The notes under the pieces were generated by a model, which did no database searches, was not told the origin of the DNA, and saw nothing but the letters and a program-made list of their open reading frames with translations. Below are positions 35,143 through 48,534 of a stretch of 64,000 bases of DNA, one piece after another. The translations under genes were made by a program, and so were the position numbers. The stretch's first letter is position 1. Every line of letters begins with the position of its first letter. The DNA comes from Combretum micranthum (Eukaryota > Streptophyta > Magnoliopsida > Myrtales > Combretaceae): the NCBI GenBank assembly GCA_024138025.1, contig JAMXBD010000112.1:1364001-1428000 (forward strand). The letters run 5' to 3'.

Positions 35143-36945
35143 TGTTGTAACAAAGGAATGTAAAGTTTTCTTTATGAGGATAATCCCCTAATGTGTACAT
35201 AAGAAGATTAGTGAATCAGAATGTTTTACTCTCTTGAAGTCCAAAGTATTACATTCTTTCGGTACATCCAGATTACCTTTGACAAACAATCAACCTAGTT
35301 TAAGATAATGCAAAAGAATGAGGAAACCCAAGAAAATTGGTCGAACTTCCAACAAGGACGTGAGGACATGAGGTCACCTATGACTCTAAGGAATAATGGA
35401 ATTAAGTAATCTTTTGGATAAGATGTATATCTCTCAAATAAGATCCCAATAAGAAGAAACAAGGAAAACATAGAGCTTTGCTGACATAAGAAAAGAATAG
35501 ACACATTCGTTCAAGTTGATAAGGGAAGTTAAATAGCTAAAAGTGTAAAGAGAATTTGACCTTTGGAGATATTCATAAGTTCCAATAAGAAGTTTGAAAA
35601 GAATTCTGGATACAGATTTCACTCAGAGAAACATGGAAAAATAGACTTATATGGAAGTTGGAAAAACAACAAACGAGAAAAATCGAGACTTTACGAAGTG
35701 AAGTATGCCATCACGAAATATACCATCCAGATTATAATGGAGAAAACCCTAAGCCAACGTGATTAATTTTTAGAAAGGAATAAGGTGAAAACCTTTTAAG
35801 GAACAACCACGCCTTTCTCAAAGCTTAAGATCACGATACCACCAACAAAGGATCAAATCAAGAAGACATGACCCCCAAATTCTTCATAACCCCACAAGAA
35901 TTAGTAATGCTTTATGGACTCAAGAATAGTGATATAGCCTGAAGAAGGAAAGAGGCAATCTAAGAATGTAATCTCAAGTATAGGAAACTAAAGAGAGTTG
36001 AAAAGCCAAATCTTGAAACCCGCAACAAGGTTTAAAAGAGGAACCACGTCAGTAGGATATTAAGATCAACCATATAAAAATAACAAAAGAGCTTAGATAA
36101 GAAGATACGAAGGATAAAGAAGGAATAAAGGAAGAAAAAGGTATTAAAGGAAGCTAAAGGATGATTTAGCATAACCTAAGGACAAGGAGGTTAGTAAGAA
36201 GGAATCATGGGTACGGTTCATAATTTGGGATTAACAACATATCTAAGAAGAACCCCGATATACCGAAGTTCAAGAGACAGTAGAGGAAAAGAAATATAGA
36301 TAAAAGAATAAAGATACCAAAGGATGAAGGGGTTTATGAAATTCAATGAAAACGGAACTAACCTTCTCAAGATTTTGGATTTCTCACAAACGATAGCAAG
36401 AAAGCAAGGATGCTTATGGTATAAATTGAGTAACTCACAAAGATGGTTCGTTTCATAATCGGTCAATATAACGCTCTCAAAAAGGAAAAGAGATGAAAGC
36501 AAAAGAGGTCAGTCAGAGATATAACAAACCTGGACGTGAGAATGGGAGCGGAGAGGAACAATCAAGAGCATCCCATGAGATGATAAATGCATAAATAGAC
36601 AAAACAAGATGGATCGGAAAAGAAGACCTTAAAAGTCTCAAATTGAGAATCAGGTGAGTTTAAAGATAGGAAATGATCATAAGACGAGAAGAAAGTCGAT
36701 TATCGGAGATGTGCAACAATTCCCCTTTTAACAAATGACTAAGAAATCAAGTTATAAGGATAAAGTTAAGGTTTTAAAGGAGAATTTTCCTTATGAAGAT
36801 ATACCCAATACTGATATGTATCCACAAGAGTTCAAAGGATGAGAATGAGGAAATCAATTAAAGAAATTTTGAAGGAGGACGCATAACCCAAGTAACCAAG
36901 TTTTAACCACAAGTAGGAATTTCCAAGTTTTGAGGACAAAACTTG
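35143..36945 (+). other. Non-coding interior of P3 where pol would be expected
   Basis: About 1.8 kb, purine-rich on the plus strand, with only short random frames. I could find no protease (D-S/T-G), RT (Y/F-x-D-D), RNase H or integrase motif. Pol was lost or replaced rather than merely frameshifted. Confidence 0.7.
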
Positions 36946-36962
36946 CTTTAAGGGGGGCAGGT

Positions 36963-39900
36963 TGTAAACCCCTAAATTTTCGGAATCGGTTTAGCATAAA
37001 ACCCTAACCGGAAGTCAAACGAAACCCTAAAGGTCAACAAAACCCTAGTTTACCGTATCAATCTAAGTCCGGCATTGCCGTTCTCTTTGGCCCGGAAAAA
37101 CGAAGTTGGGATAATTAGCTAAAATAGTTCGTAATAACCATAGGTTTTATAAAAGTTTCAGTTTCGTGAAGTTCGGGTGTCCTTCGAACCCGATAGGACA
37201 CAGTTCTTGAAAAACGTGTCCGGAAGCCCGGAATAGTAAAAATATTCCGAATATACCGTTAGACTCGTAAAAATATAAGTTTTCCAAAAATATCAATTTC
37301 GTAATTTTTCGGTGAGTAAAAATAACAGATATAGCTATTATACGCGTATTTTCTTACTACCGGTACTTTAATTGTCATATCTACTTTACATTCCACTATT
37401 CATTACTATTCTACACTATTCTTTTATCTCTACTTTTTCTTACACCTACTCTTACACTCTACATAACCTATAATCTTAACTTTTTACATTTCCCATAACT
37501 TTATATCACATTACCTTACATATTACATCTTTTATCTTTTCAAAAAGTCAAAAAAATTAAATCAAATGCCCTCCCCCATGCAATGGCCGGCGCCCCCCTC
37601 TCTCTTGCCCTCAATTTGTTCCAATTTTGCATTTATTTTAATCACACAAAAATCACTCCTCAAAATCCTATAAATACCCCCCCTCCTCTTTCACTTCTTT
37701 CACACATTCACTACCCACAAATTCATATCAAAACTCTCTAAATTTTTCCTCTCAAAACTCTCTCAAATTGCTATCTCAAAACTCTCTCAAAATAATTCCA
37801 CAACAACTTCCACCAACAACAAAAACCCATAACCACATAACCATATCAAAGTCTTCTTTAGGTAACCCCTTTATAATTCTTTCTTCTTCTTCATGTCATG
37901 TAACTTTACATGACCATAGTGTGAGTTTCCAAATACTACAAGTTGTGGAAACTACATTATGTTCATGAATTGTTCTTGTTCATGCCAATCCATTTATGTT
38001 ATGTTGATTTATTATTGTTTATATATTTATACATATTCTTTAGAGCATACAAGCTCACTTGCAATTTATTTATTTCATGCAAAGCAATTTATTTACTTTT
38101 CCATTGCAATTTATTTATTTATTCCTTGTTGAAATAAGACTAGTCTCTAGTCTTAGACTTGTCCTCATCAAGTCAAAACAAACTTTTCTTTCTTTCATTT
38201 TATTTCATTATGGGACTAGTTTATTTCTTAGTCCCGGGAGCCTTGAAAAAGCTAAGACTCCAATACTTGACTTTATTATTATGCTTTATGTTATTTTGTT
38301 ATTCTCATAATCATGTTCATTTAGATTGTTGTCCAAGAGTTTTATTTTCTAAAAATAATCAAATAAAAATAAGGCTTTTTGTCACTTAGGAATAAGTTTA
38401 TGTGAAACATAAAAATATAGGATAACGAAAATAAATTTATTTTCAAAATTTCCAAAAAGAATTCACTATGAATTCAGAAACTATTTTTTTTTTTTTACTT
38501 AAAAGGCTACTTAAATCTTTGTTACTCTACTTTGTTTTCAAAAGAAAATATTTTGTTGACAAAACGGTTCTTTTCATAAGAAAGAAAATAAGATGGATGA
38601 CTAAAGGAAATTTTTAAGTAAAGACCTTTGCAAACAAATAGGCAAAGAAAATTTATGGTTTGAAAATAATAAAGTCATTTCTTTTTAAGTTACAAGAGGA
38701 AAATAATAGAATTATAGAAAGTTGTTTTTCTACAAAAAGGTCCTTAATTGTTCCACATTGTTTTTATAAAGAAAACAAGTTTTCATGCAAGGATGATCAT
38801 TTTTGAAAAATATGAGACATGAGAAAGAGAATGAGAAATATCAAGTGAGAATTTTTGCAAAACAAGTAAACAAAGGAATTTACACAAGAAAAATATTTCC
38901 TAGAAAACTTCACATATAGTATTAATGTAACTTAGAAGGTAGAAAATTTTATTTTCAAAAAGATACTTGGAAAGAGATAAATAAAACCAACATAAAACGC
39001 TTTTAGAAAACAAAGAAAGCAAGGTATTCATTTCAAAGAAATTTACAAAAAAAAAAAAACAATTCCCGAAAAGTTTCAACCCGACATTGTTTTATCTAAG
39101 AAAAATAAGTTGGACAACAAGACACTTGAGCACGCTTAAATATGAGCTATATAGTTATAAAAAAGAGAATTTTTCAACTATATAGATAACTAAGTATTTA
39201 TCAAACAAATTTTGATTTCTTGAACCCAAGTTGTTTTTACTTGAAATCCGTAGTGAATTTTGTTGCCACTTTTTCGGAGCCTATATGGCTTTGTTTGTGG
39301 GAAATAATTTTAGAAATGGGTAGATATTTTTGAGTAGATAGAAATCGGTATATTATATGCGCGATTCCGAGTTAAAATGACCAAGTTATGGCCATTTTAA
39401 GTTGGAACATTCTTCTATACGAACTTTAACGTTCTTTGACATTGTTTTGTCAAAATTCAAGAAAATCTTCAAGAAAAACTCATTATGGGTATTTTCTTTG
39501 GTTAGGTGATCCCGAGGAAGGATTTCTTCACCCCAAGAACTATTACAATTAAGTAGAGTGTGTGAACGACTCATCCGCTTAGAGGAATAGACGACAAATG
39601 GCATCGTGAGTTACTTCCCATTATTTTTCATACTCTTGATTGTGCTTGTAAAATTAGTTGCACTGGAATTTAAGAAAAATCAAAAGGAAGTGTATGATAA
39701 TACGTTGAAAGAATACTAAGTATATCGAAACTCGATTTGTTGTAATAAAGTTGTATGTGAATTAATATCTTGAAATGTTTGAAATTGATTGATCACTTGA
39801 AAGAATTTAAACGTAACTACTAGACTTTAATTGGAGAAATTATTCATGCACTTCATATGTTGAGTCACATTGCATTCGCTACTATACAATTGGTGGGACA

Positions 39901-40681
39901 AGTGTATAATAGTGGTGGTAGACATAACCGGTATATCATGTAAGTGGCGAGTAGGAGCCGGTAAGAACTACAAATTGATGGCTAGTAGGAGCCTGTAATA
40001 ACTACAAGTTTTTGATGGCTAGTAGGAGCCTGTAATAACTACAAGTTTTGATGGCGTATAGGAGCCGGTAAGATCTATAAAATTGTTTTTAAAAGTGGTG
40101 GCTGTAATTGGCCTGAATCCCCAACCCCGAATGAAGGGCGTAAATTCATTCAACATATGATTCCTGGAAAGTCATATGTCTTGTATGCTCACGTGGTTGT
40201 TGCATTTCATACGTTTATAATAAAACTTGATTGATAATTTCTTCGAGTATGAATTTTTGGGATTTACTCACTAAGCCTAGTAGCTTATACCCCGATAGAT
40301 ATCTTTTGCAGTTCCCTTACTTATGGTTAAGGCCACGTGGACCATGCGGGCAGGTAATCCCTTTTTAACATTAGAACTCTGAATAAAGTATAGCTTAGTA
40401 TTAGCATGTTAATATGTATATTATAGATTAGTAATTAGGGAGTTGTCCTTAAGTTTGTAAAGTCTTTGCCATGAACAAATAATTATTGTGAATCCTCTTT
40501 TCTTAAAATGTTTTTATATCTCCTTTAAACTTCATTTTTCCACATATGGTCCTCTAAAGTTGTGAAAGTAAGCCTTACACTTAATATAAAAGCTTTTGGA
40601 AATGGCTAAGGTTGTCATACTTAAGCTTTAACATTGAGTGTGGCGGGCTGTCACGTTTAGGGTACCCATTGGGGCGTGACA
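36963..40681 (+). repeat. 3' LTR of P3
   Basis: 3719 bp, begins TGTAAACCCC directly after the polypurine tract and is followed by the GTAGA duplication. Same internal landmarks as the 5' LTR: TATA box 37669-37676, micro-ORF 39505-39552, tandem repeat 39947-40080, possible 42-nt exon 40312-40353. Confidence 0.9.
39505..39552 (+). other. Conserved acidic micro-ORF, P3 3' LTR
   Basis: Identical in sequence to the copy in the 5' LTR (31103-31150), after the same acceptor-like CTTTGGTTAG. Confidence 0.4.
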
Positions 40682-40686
40682 GTAGA

Positions 40687-41545
40687 AGAAGAAGAGGGTT
40701 TTGTGAAGAAAATTTTAGAGAGTATTTGAGAGGGAGTTGGTGATAGTTTTGGAAGTAAAATTTTGTGGATAGAAGATGTGTGAATGAAGTGAAAGAAGGG
40801 GGGTATTTATAGGAAAATGGGAGTGAATTTTGAGTGATTTGATTAAAGAAAATTTGAAAAATAATAAGAAGAAGGGGGGGGAGGGGGAGGAGATGGGTGT
40901 TGCATGCTTGTGGGAGAGGGAGAGAGTTTTATTTTCTTATAATTTTATGTATTAAAAGTAATAATATGTAAAGTAGATATAATACAAAGTTATGAGAAAG
41001 GTAAAAAGTAAAGATAATAGGTGTATGGTATTGTAAGAGTAGGTGTTAGAAAAAGTAGAGATAAAAGAATAGTGTAGAATAGTAACGAATAATGTAGAAT
41101 AGTAACGAATAATGTAATGTAAAGTAGATGTGACTAGTAAAATACTGGTAGTAAGAAAATACGCGTATAAATGCGATATCTGTTATTTTTAGTTACCAAA
41201 AAATTACGAAACTAATATTTTTGAAATCTTTGTATTAAATCGGTCCTAATGGTGTTATCAGAATATTTTTATTATTCCGAGCTTCAAGACACGCTTTTCG
41301 AGAACTGATCCCATTTGAATCCAAAGGACACTCGAAATTCACGAATCTGATATTTTTATGTTTCCTCAAGATATTATGAACTATTATTACTAATTAACTC
41401 AACTTCGTTTTCTAGGGCTAAAGAACACGGGAATGCCGGATCTAAATTCTAAGGTTTGTAATAGATTTTTGTTGACCTTAGGGTTCTAGTTAATTTTTAA
41501 TTCTAAGATCAAACTTAAAATTAACTGAAATTTTAGGGTTTACAG
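40687..41545 (-). mobile_element. Solo LTR of family P (copy P2), 5' part with promoter, minus strand
   Basis: Second half of the P2 solo LTR, including the minus-strand TATA box (40804-40811), CT-rich leader and the LTR start, which reads as TTTACA at 41540-41545. It is followed by the GTAAA duplication (41546-41550). Confidence 0.9.
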
Positions 41546-41550
41546 TAAAA

Positions 41551-41769
41551 TTTTAACATAATATTCTTATAAATCAAAAGATTATAAATTTTTCAAATAT
41601 TGTAGTATTTTTATATATTCATCAATAGTTGTATAAATTATAATTTAGTAGACGACATAATTCTTAAGTTTTTCCAAATTTTTTATTTACTTCTTATATA
41701 AAAAAAATTTATTATCCATATCTTTTCCTTAATAATGACTTTACTATTTAAATAATTTATACCTTTTCA
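41551..41769. other. AT-rich spacer
   Basis: No gene. It resembles the AT-rich segment left of P2 (25560-25800), including CATTACCCA(A/T)AAGAT. Confidence 0.4.
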
Positions 41770-43503
41770 TTACCCAAAAGATTTATAACTTTGACTTTGC
41801 TTGGGTGAAGGACCACTAAGGAGGTGAACTTAGAGAGTTTATTAGCCTCAAAGTTGTTGACTCTTGGTATTTTGATGATGTCACAAGAGGTTAGTTCCTG
41901 GGTTAAGGACTAAACCGTCTTTAAGTATTCGACCATCTGCCCATTCTTTGCTTTATGGCTGCCTTTGACCTGTTGGACTACGAGCCAGGAATCAAAGAAG
42001 ATTTTGAGTTCCCTTATATCTGCACCCTCATTCTTGGAGAGCTTGAGCCAAGCGATTAAGGCCTTGTACTCTGCCTCGTTATTACTAGTGGGGAACCCAA
42101 ATTTTAGGGCATAGCAAATTTTAACCCCATAAGGTCCTTCTAAGACTAGGCCGACCGCACACCACCCCTCCACTCGGAGCATCCACACAATCTTTTGATG
42201 GTTGTTAGGCGCAAGTGGGTCTATGTATTCAGCCATAAAATCTGTGAGCACTTAGGCTTTGATGGCATGTCATCATTGGTATTGTGCCCCATATGCACTA
42301 AGCTTGATGGTGTATTTCATCATCTTTGCAGATACGTCTAGCCTCTAAAGGACTGTTCTCAAGGGCACATCGATGAGGACAATGATCTAGTGTACTTGGA
42401 AGTATGGACGTAAGCACCTGACCAATATTACTACCATCAAAGAAAATTTCTTTAACTTTGTGTACCTTTCTTTGACTTCTTGGAGGATGTGACTGATGTA
42501 GTACATAGGTCGATGTTGTGGTCCATATGCTTTAATAAAGACCTATGAAAGGGCTCGGCATTTACTGCGAAGTATAGATACAAATCTTCCCCTAGTATTG
42601 GGCTTGATAACATCTGTGGAAACACTTAAGGCTCTCAAAGGCTTCTTAAGTCTTCTCAGTCCACTCAAATTCGTTAGGCCTTTTGAGAATTTTGAAGAAT
42701 CCAGTACACTTGTCATCACTTTTTGGGAGGAATTTGCTCAATGTTGTTATCCTTCCTGCAAGCTGTTATACCTCCTTAATGGAAGAAGGAGGTTTCATCT
42801 CTACGATTGCTTTGATCTTATCCAGGTTGGCTTTAATTCCCCTTTATGACATAACATATTTCAAGAATTTCTCAAGGTGGTTCTAAGGACACTTTTTTGC
42901 TGGTTGAGCTACATGTAATAGAAGCGGAGGAGGTTAAAAGTTTCTTAGAGATTGTAGAGACTTTTGCTCGCTTGCTTTTCACAATTAAGTTGTCAACATA
43001 AACTTCTATGTTCGTGATGATTTAGGCTTTTAAATACCTTAGTTATCTAACTCTAACGTTTTACATCCCGAATGGCATTACTTTATAGTAGTATGTGCCG
43101 AAGGAGGTAATAAAAGAGGTATGGACCTCGTTAGTTCTACTCCTCTTGATTTGGTTGTAGCCTGTGAAAGCTCCATGAAACTTAATAACTCGTGATTTGA
43201 GGAGCTATCAATAAGTTAGTTGATCTAAAGTAGTGGAAAATATTCTTTTGGGCATGCTTTGTTCAAGTTAGTGTAATCTGCACACATCTACCATTTACCA
43301 TTGGAATTCTTGGCTAGTACCACATTGGCTAACCAAGTTGGGTATTTCTCTATCTTGATGAATTCAGCACATAAGAGCTTTTGGACCTTTTCTTCGATCA
43401 TGGCTTGTCTTTCTGAGTTAAAGTGTCTAATCTTTTAGAAAGCCAGCCTCTGAGTTTTGTTTATATCTAATTGGAGGGTGATTCTATCCAGCTTAATACC
43501 AGG
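41770..43503 (-). pseudogene. Tat-lineage gypsy RT and RNase H remnant (3' segment)
   Basis: Read from 43503 downwards the minus strand gives the RT start (PGIKLDRITLQL, YPTWLANVVL, DYTNLNKACPK), the palm region (EVYVDNLIVKS, a variant of YVDDMLVKS) and an RNase H (FMAEYIDP, GFPTSNNEAEYKALIAWLKL, FDSWLVVQQV). The archaeal-type RNase H after RT marks the Tat branch (Ogre/Retand relatives). Stops and frameshifts are frequent. The sequence continues across element P4: DM ends at 49625 and PG starts at 43503, giving the canonical DMPG. It is the oldest layer of this cluster. Confidence 0.8.
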
Positions 43504-46500
43504 TGCAAACCCTTGAAATTTTCATAGTTCTTAGAAAATAATCGTAGAAGTCAGAAATTAAAAACCAAAACTGTGAAAGTCAACCTAAGTTAAAACAAAA
43601 ATTCTAAATAAGGTTAAACACAAGAATTCTTAATAAAAAGAGAACCCTAAAAACAAAATAGAAAATCCAACTATTGGTTGATTCAACATCCATACACCAA
43701 TCAAATCATCTATCCAATTTCTAACATGCAAATAAAGATGATATATCTAAATAATGCTTGACAACGAAATACTAAGATCTTAAATCCTTCGGTGTATTTT
43801 AGAATAAAAAATTTTAATTTTCACAAAAAGTCAAACTGAATTAAACCATAACTCTAGACTCGGTTAAACGATCTCGAGAACTGAAAAATATTAAATAATC
43901 ATAAATAAAATGAAATAAACCATAGATGTTTAACTAAGAATATATTACAGAAAAAACCCCAAAGTTTTATAATCATACGAATAAAATCAATAAGCCAGAA
44001 GTCAAACCGGAACCCTAAAAGTCAACAAAGCTTACAACTAACCCTAGTGTTTAAGATCCGGCAATCCCGTGCTCTTATACCCTAGACAACGAAATGGAAA
44101 TAATTGTTGATAATAGTTCATAATAATATAGGGAAGCTTAAAAATATCAGATTCGCAAATTTCCAGTATCCTTCGGATCCGAACGGGATCGTTTTTCAAA
44201 AACCATGCCCTGGTACACTGAATGGCAAAAATACACCGTTAATGCCAATAGACTCGTAGAAATATAAGGTTTCCAAAAATATCAGTTTTAGAATTTTTTG
44301 GTGGCTAAAAATTATAGATATCACATTTATATGCGTATTTTTATTACTACGGTATTTTATTTGTCTAGTCTATTATTCATAGTACTTTTCTACTATTCAT
44401 TACTATTTCACTATCTCTACTTTTTCTTAACCTATTTCTTATAACCTACACATCTACTCTTATACTTTTACTTTTCCAAAATAACTTTATTCGCATCATA
44501 CCTTACATATTACTTCTTTTCATTATAAAAAAATTATAAAATAAAACAAAACACTCCCTCTCTCTCTCCCATATGTGCCGGCCCCTCTCCCTCTTTTATA
44601 TTATTATTTCTTTTTAATTTATTTTATTACATCAAAATTTCACTCCAAAACTCTATAAATACCCCATCTATTCTTAATTCTTTCATACCTTCATTTTACA
44701 TAACATAATTCTACCAAAATATCCTCTCAAATCCTCTCTCCAACAATCCTCTCTCAAAAACATTTTATATCATTTACTACTCTTCAAGAAAAATAACAAA
44801 AACACTACCTATTCATCTCTTTTCAAATCCTCTATTAAACTTTAGGTAAAATCCTACCTAAATCTCTTTACCATTTCATGTAACTTAGCATGACTATGGT
44901 GTGTTTCCTAAATAAATAATTATTATGGAAGCAACACTATGTTCATGTTTTGTTCTTGTTCATGTACTAATCTTATTTTACTTTTATGTTGTTTTATTAT
45001 TATTATTATGTTATTATGTTATTGTTATTATCCTAATCTAACTCCTATATATTAGTAAATATATTTATGTATATATATTTCTTTAGAGCATATAAGTTCA
45101 CATGTTATTTGTTTATTTATTTATTTTCATGCTTTGCAATTTATTTATTTCATGCTATTTTAAGACTACTCTTTCTAGTCTCATACTTGTTCATATCAAG
45201 TCAAAACAACATTTTCTTTCTTTTCTTTATTCTTTTTGGGACTAGTCTATTCTTAGTCCCAAAATACCTTGATGAAGTTAAGGTTCACAATACTTGATAT
45301 TATTACATTGCTTATTATTATTATCTTGCTTTTCACCTTTTTCTTATATTTTCATCACCTATATACTATATGATCATAATACATGCATCTACATAATGAT
45401 ATTGTCTAACTAAATTTAAAAGTAAAATTTTTCTTTAATAAAAGAAACTTGAAACTGAATTTTCACTTATATGATTTGTTATTAAATAATGGATTTATTA
45501 TCAACAACATAGAAATATAATAATACAAGTTTTTTCAAATAATGAAGATAGCTTTACCAAGGAAATATATGAAATAAACACTTTCTTTTCATAATATGGT
45601 AACCTAAGTCTTAGGAAAATAAATTGTTGCTATTCACATTTTTCACAAAAAAAAAAAAAAAAAAAGCTTAAGATTAAACTCTTTCCAACTCCATAACAAA
45701 ACCAAGAAGCAAACTAGTTTTCAAAGTTAAGATAAAAGCAACCCATAAAGTTATAAGCCCACTTAGGAAAATAATGATTTTTAAGTTTCTAAAGAAGGAA
45801 CTTATTTTCAAAGAATATAAATATGATAAAAAAAAACAAAAGATTTTATTAATAAAGAGGATTCTTTTCAAATAAAATTTGTAGAGGAAATAAAAGATCA
45901 AGTTTTAGAAAACAAGAACTAGTATATTTAAACAAGAAACATAAGAAGAAACTACTCATTTCTAAAACCATTCTAAATGCAAATTTATAAATAGGTTATC
46001 AACAACTTAATAAATTTTGATAACTTTGATCTTTTATCACTAGAAGTAAAAATTATAAAAGACCAAAGTTAAAGGAAAATTGACGTGTTTTGGAAAAAGG
46101 AATGAGGAAAATAAAATAAGAATATATTCATTTATAATAATAACCTAAGAAAATATAAGGTTTCTTTAAAGTACTTGAAAAGAAATTTGATAAGTTAAGT
46201 TTTAACACTTCAAAATGAATTGTTTTAAGAAATAAATTATTAGGATACTACCATTAGAATTTTTGCATATAAAATGAGCTTATTTATATACTCAAAGGAT
46301 TTATCAATCATATATATATATATTTATTTATTTATATTTTTTTTACTAAAGGATTTTTGAATGAAGTTATGTTGGAAAGTTGTTTTGCAAAATCTAGAAA
46401 TATTCGTTTTGAATCTGTACCCTACGGTTTCAAAACCCAAACAACCTTATATGACAAAAATAACTTAGAAATGGATAGATCTTTTCGAATAGGTTGAAAA

Positions 46501-47869
46501 TGGTATATTATATGCAAAATTCTGAGTTAAAATGAGTAAGTTGTGGCCATTTTAAATTAGAATTTCATTCTATGCTATTTTGACGAACATAGTGAAATTG
46601 AATTAAAAAGTTTAAGTAGAATTTCTACAAAATACTCATCCCGGGTATTTCTTTTATCTAGGTGATGAATGATACGAGATTACCCTTCTTGAGGATTGCT
46701 ACAACTAAGAATATTGTAAAATGGACTAGTGAGTTATTCCTCTTAATTTCGTTATCTTGCTAGTATTTGTAAAGTAGTGGCATTAGTATACTAAGAAAAG
46801 ATAAAAATGGATATGTATGGGGAATTTGGGGATATGTATATATGCCATTCTATACTTATGTGTGAAATGAGAATTAAGAATATCACAACTTTAAACTGTC
46901 TATTTAAGTGTTTTGTTTACTTACTTATATGACTGCTTATTGTTTACTAAATTGATTTATCACCTCCCTAATAAACCTTAATAAGGTTAGGTTTATGAAA
47001 AAAATAAAACACTCATGCATAGCATCCATCGAGTCACATTTATTTCGGAAGGCAGCTATTCCTACGCGTAAAGTTGGATTGACTGTTATCGTGCTAGGAC
47101 ATGGGCCATCTTTCTTCCTAAAGAATTCAAATCGCTTAGGGAATGCGACTCTAGGTTCGGAGCTGAGCCAACCGAACGCTTTGGGTGGAGACCTGGGGAC
47201 TAGTAGTAGAAGGTCGAGGATCTTCATCAACAATTCCCTAACCTTTGATACGAAGAGGTAAATCCATTCTATATATGGTTTCCAGATAACTATATATATT
47301 TGTGTAATCACATGATTATTGCTTTGTATGCATAACATATGTGTAAAAATTTAAATGAACTTGTTTGAAACCATGGTACCAATGAAAAGGAATACCTCAC
47401 TAAGCTAGTTGTAAGCTTATACCCCCATAGATTTTGTTGAAACAGGTATACCCATCGCTTAAATCAAAGATCATGACATTAAAGAAGTCATGGAAGGATG
47501 TTGAACTTTTATGAAGGCAATGGGAACATAGGATGAAGTTACTTTGTAAAGTTCCTTATATGAAATGTATGCTATGTTAGTGTTTTGGAAATTTCTAAGA
47601 AGTGTATCTATTTTGACTTGAAGAAATTAGAGGGATATGCCCCTAAGAATTGTAATTTTACCATGTTTATGTTTTATGATAAGTATTCTCCTTGTATTGT
47701 TACTTAATCATTATCAATGTCAATTGCACTACTCTGATTCGTTCCATTGGTTGTGATGTACGCCTTGTACATGATATGGAAACCTTTGTGTGACTGATGT
47801 AGTCATTTTTAGGCTTTAGTATTGTGTACGGTAGACTGCCGCATTTAAGGTATCCCTTGGGGCATGACA
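43504..47869 (+). repeat. 5' LTR of P4
   Basis: Begins TGCAAACCCTTGAAATTTT and ends GGGGCATGACA. A second start-like region lies at about 43950, so it has a 5' extension as in P1. TATA box at 44654-44661, donor-like GTAAAA at 44846, acceptor CTTTTATCTAG at 46661, donor GTGAGT at 46729. Confidence 0.85.
46661..46708 (+). other. Acidic micro-ORF position in P4 (broken)
   Basis: Starts GGT GAT GAA then TGA, with a further stop at exactly the family position (TAA, 46706-46708), so the 16-codon spacing persists though the frame is interrupted. Confidence 0.35.
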
Positions 47870-48534
47870 GTTTAAGTTGGTTACCAGAGCGACAAGGTTT
47901 TGGGAATTAGGAAAAATGATACTAGAAGGTTACAATGATAGGTTTTGATCTTAAAAACCAAAAAGATAGATGACCTGTATGATTCGAATCCTTATGTCTA
48001 AAAATAGAACTCTACCTTAGAGAATATTAGAAGATGGTAGGAAATACTTATACAAGAATCGGAGGATATTTAGGAAGATATGATTTATGAAACAGGAGTA
48101 TCACATAAAAAGATTTACCCTATAATGTTGACCCAACATTGAGGAAGGTAGAAATGACTTGGAGATAGAATATAGTAGAACAATGTGGAGAAAACATAAA
48201 GGAGACCAATAATTGAGATATATAATGAATAAAGTAAGCCTACCTTAGCAATTTCAATAAGCCTCGATGCATAGTAACCCTATTCGACTCCTAGCTAAGA
48301 CCAATGAAAAATAAGATAGGTGTAATAACTCGTTTATAGATAATACCCCTAGGTAAATAATAATAAGTGCCTACGTCAACCCTTTAATCAAACAGATAAA
48401 AATTTGTAACACTTCTCTTTTCTTTAAAAACAAATAACATGTGCGTAAAACCTGAATTGAAGAGAATATCTAATACGACCACTTCGTTTGGTTCTAGGAA
48501 GCTACCTAAGGAAATTATGCCACAATTGAGCATC

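Larger units (their letters stand above)
28603..40681 (+). mobile_element. Full-length gag-only gypsy-type element with 3.7-kb LTRs (P3)
   Basis: Two LTRs of 3701 and 3719 bp flank a 4.66-kb interior, with duplication GTAGA at 28598-28602 and 40682-40686. The interior has a primer-binding site for initiator tRNA-Met (32312-32323, exact TGGTATCAGAGC) and a polypurine tract (about 36946-36960, TTAAGGGGGGCAGGT). It holds an unrecognised acidic ORF pair and a gag with zinc knuckles. No protease, RT, RNase H or integrase is found in 35140-36944, so it must have been moved by another element's enzymes. The small LTR divergence suggests a fairly recent insertion. It resembles gag-only terminal-repeat elements described in plants, but with much longer LTRs. 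Confidence 0.9.

Noticed and set aside
41910..42251. Host RNase H gene
   Set aside because: The sequence continues into RT of the Tat polyprotein and has stops; it is a retroelement remnant.
46937..47338. 133-codon minus-strand frame and its copy at 48720-49088
   Set aside because: Both lie in the P4 LTR direct repeat, share no known domain, and the second runs through the poly-C tract.
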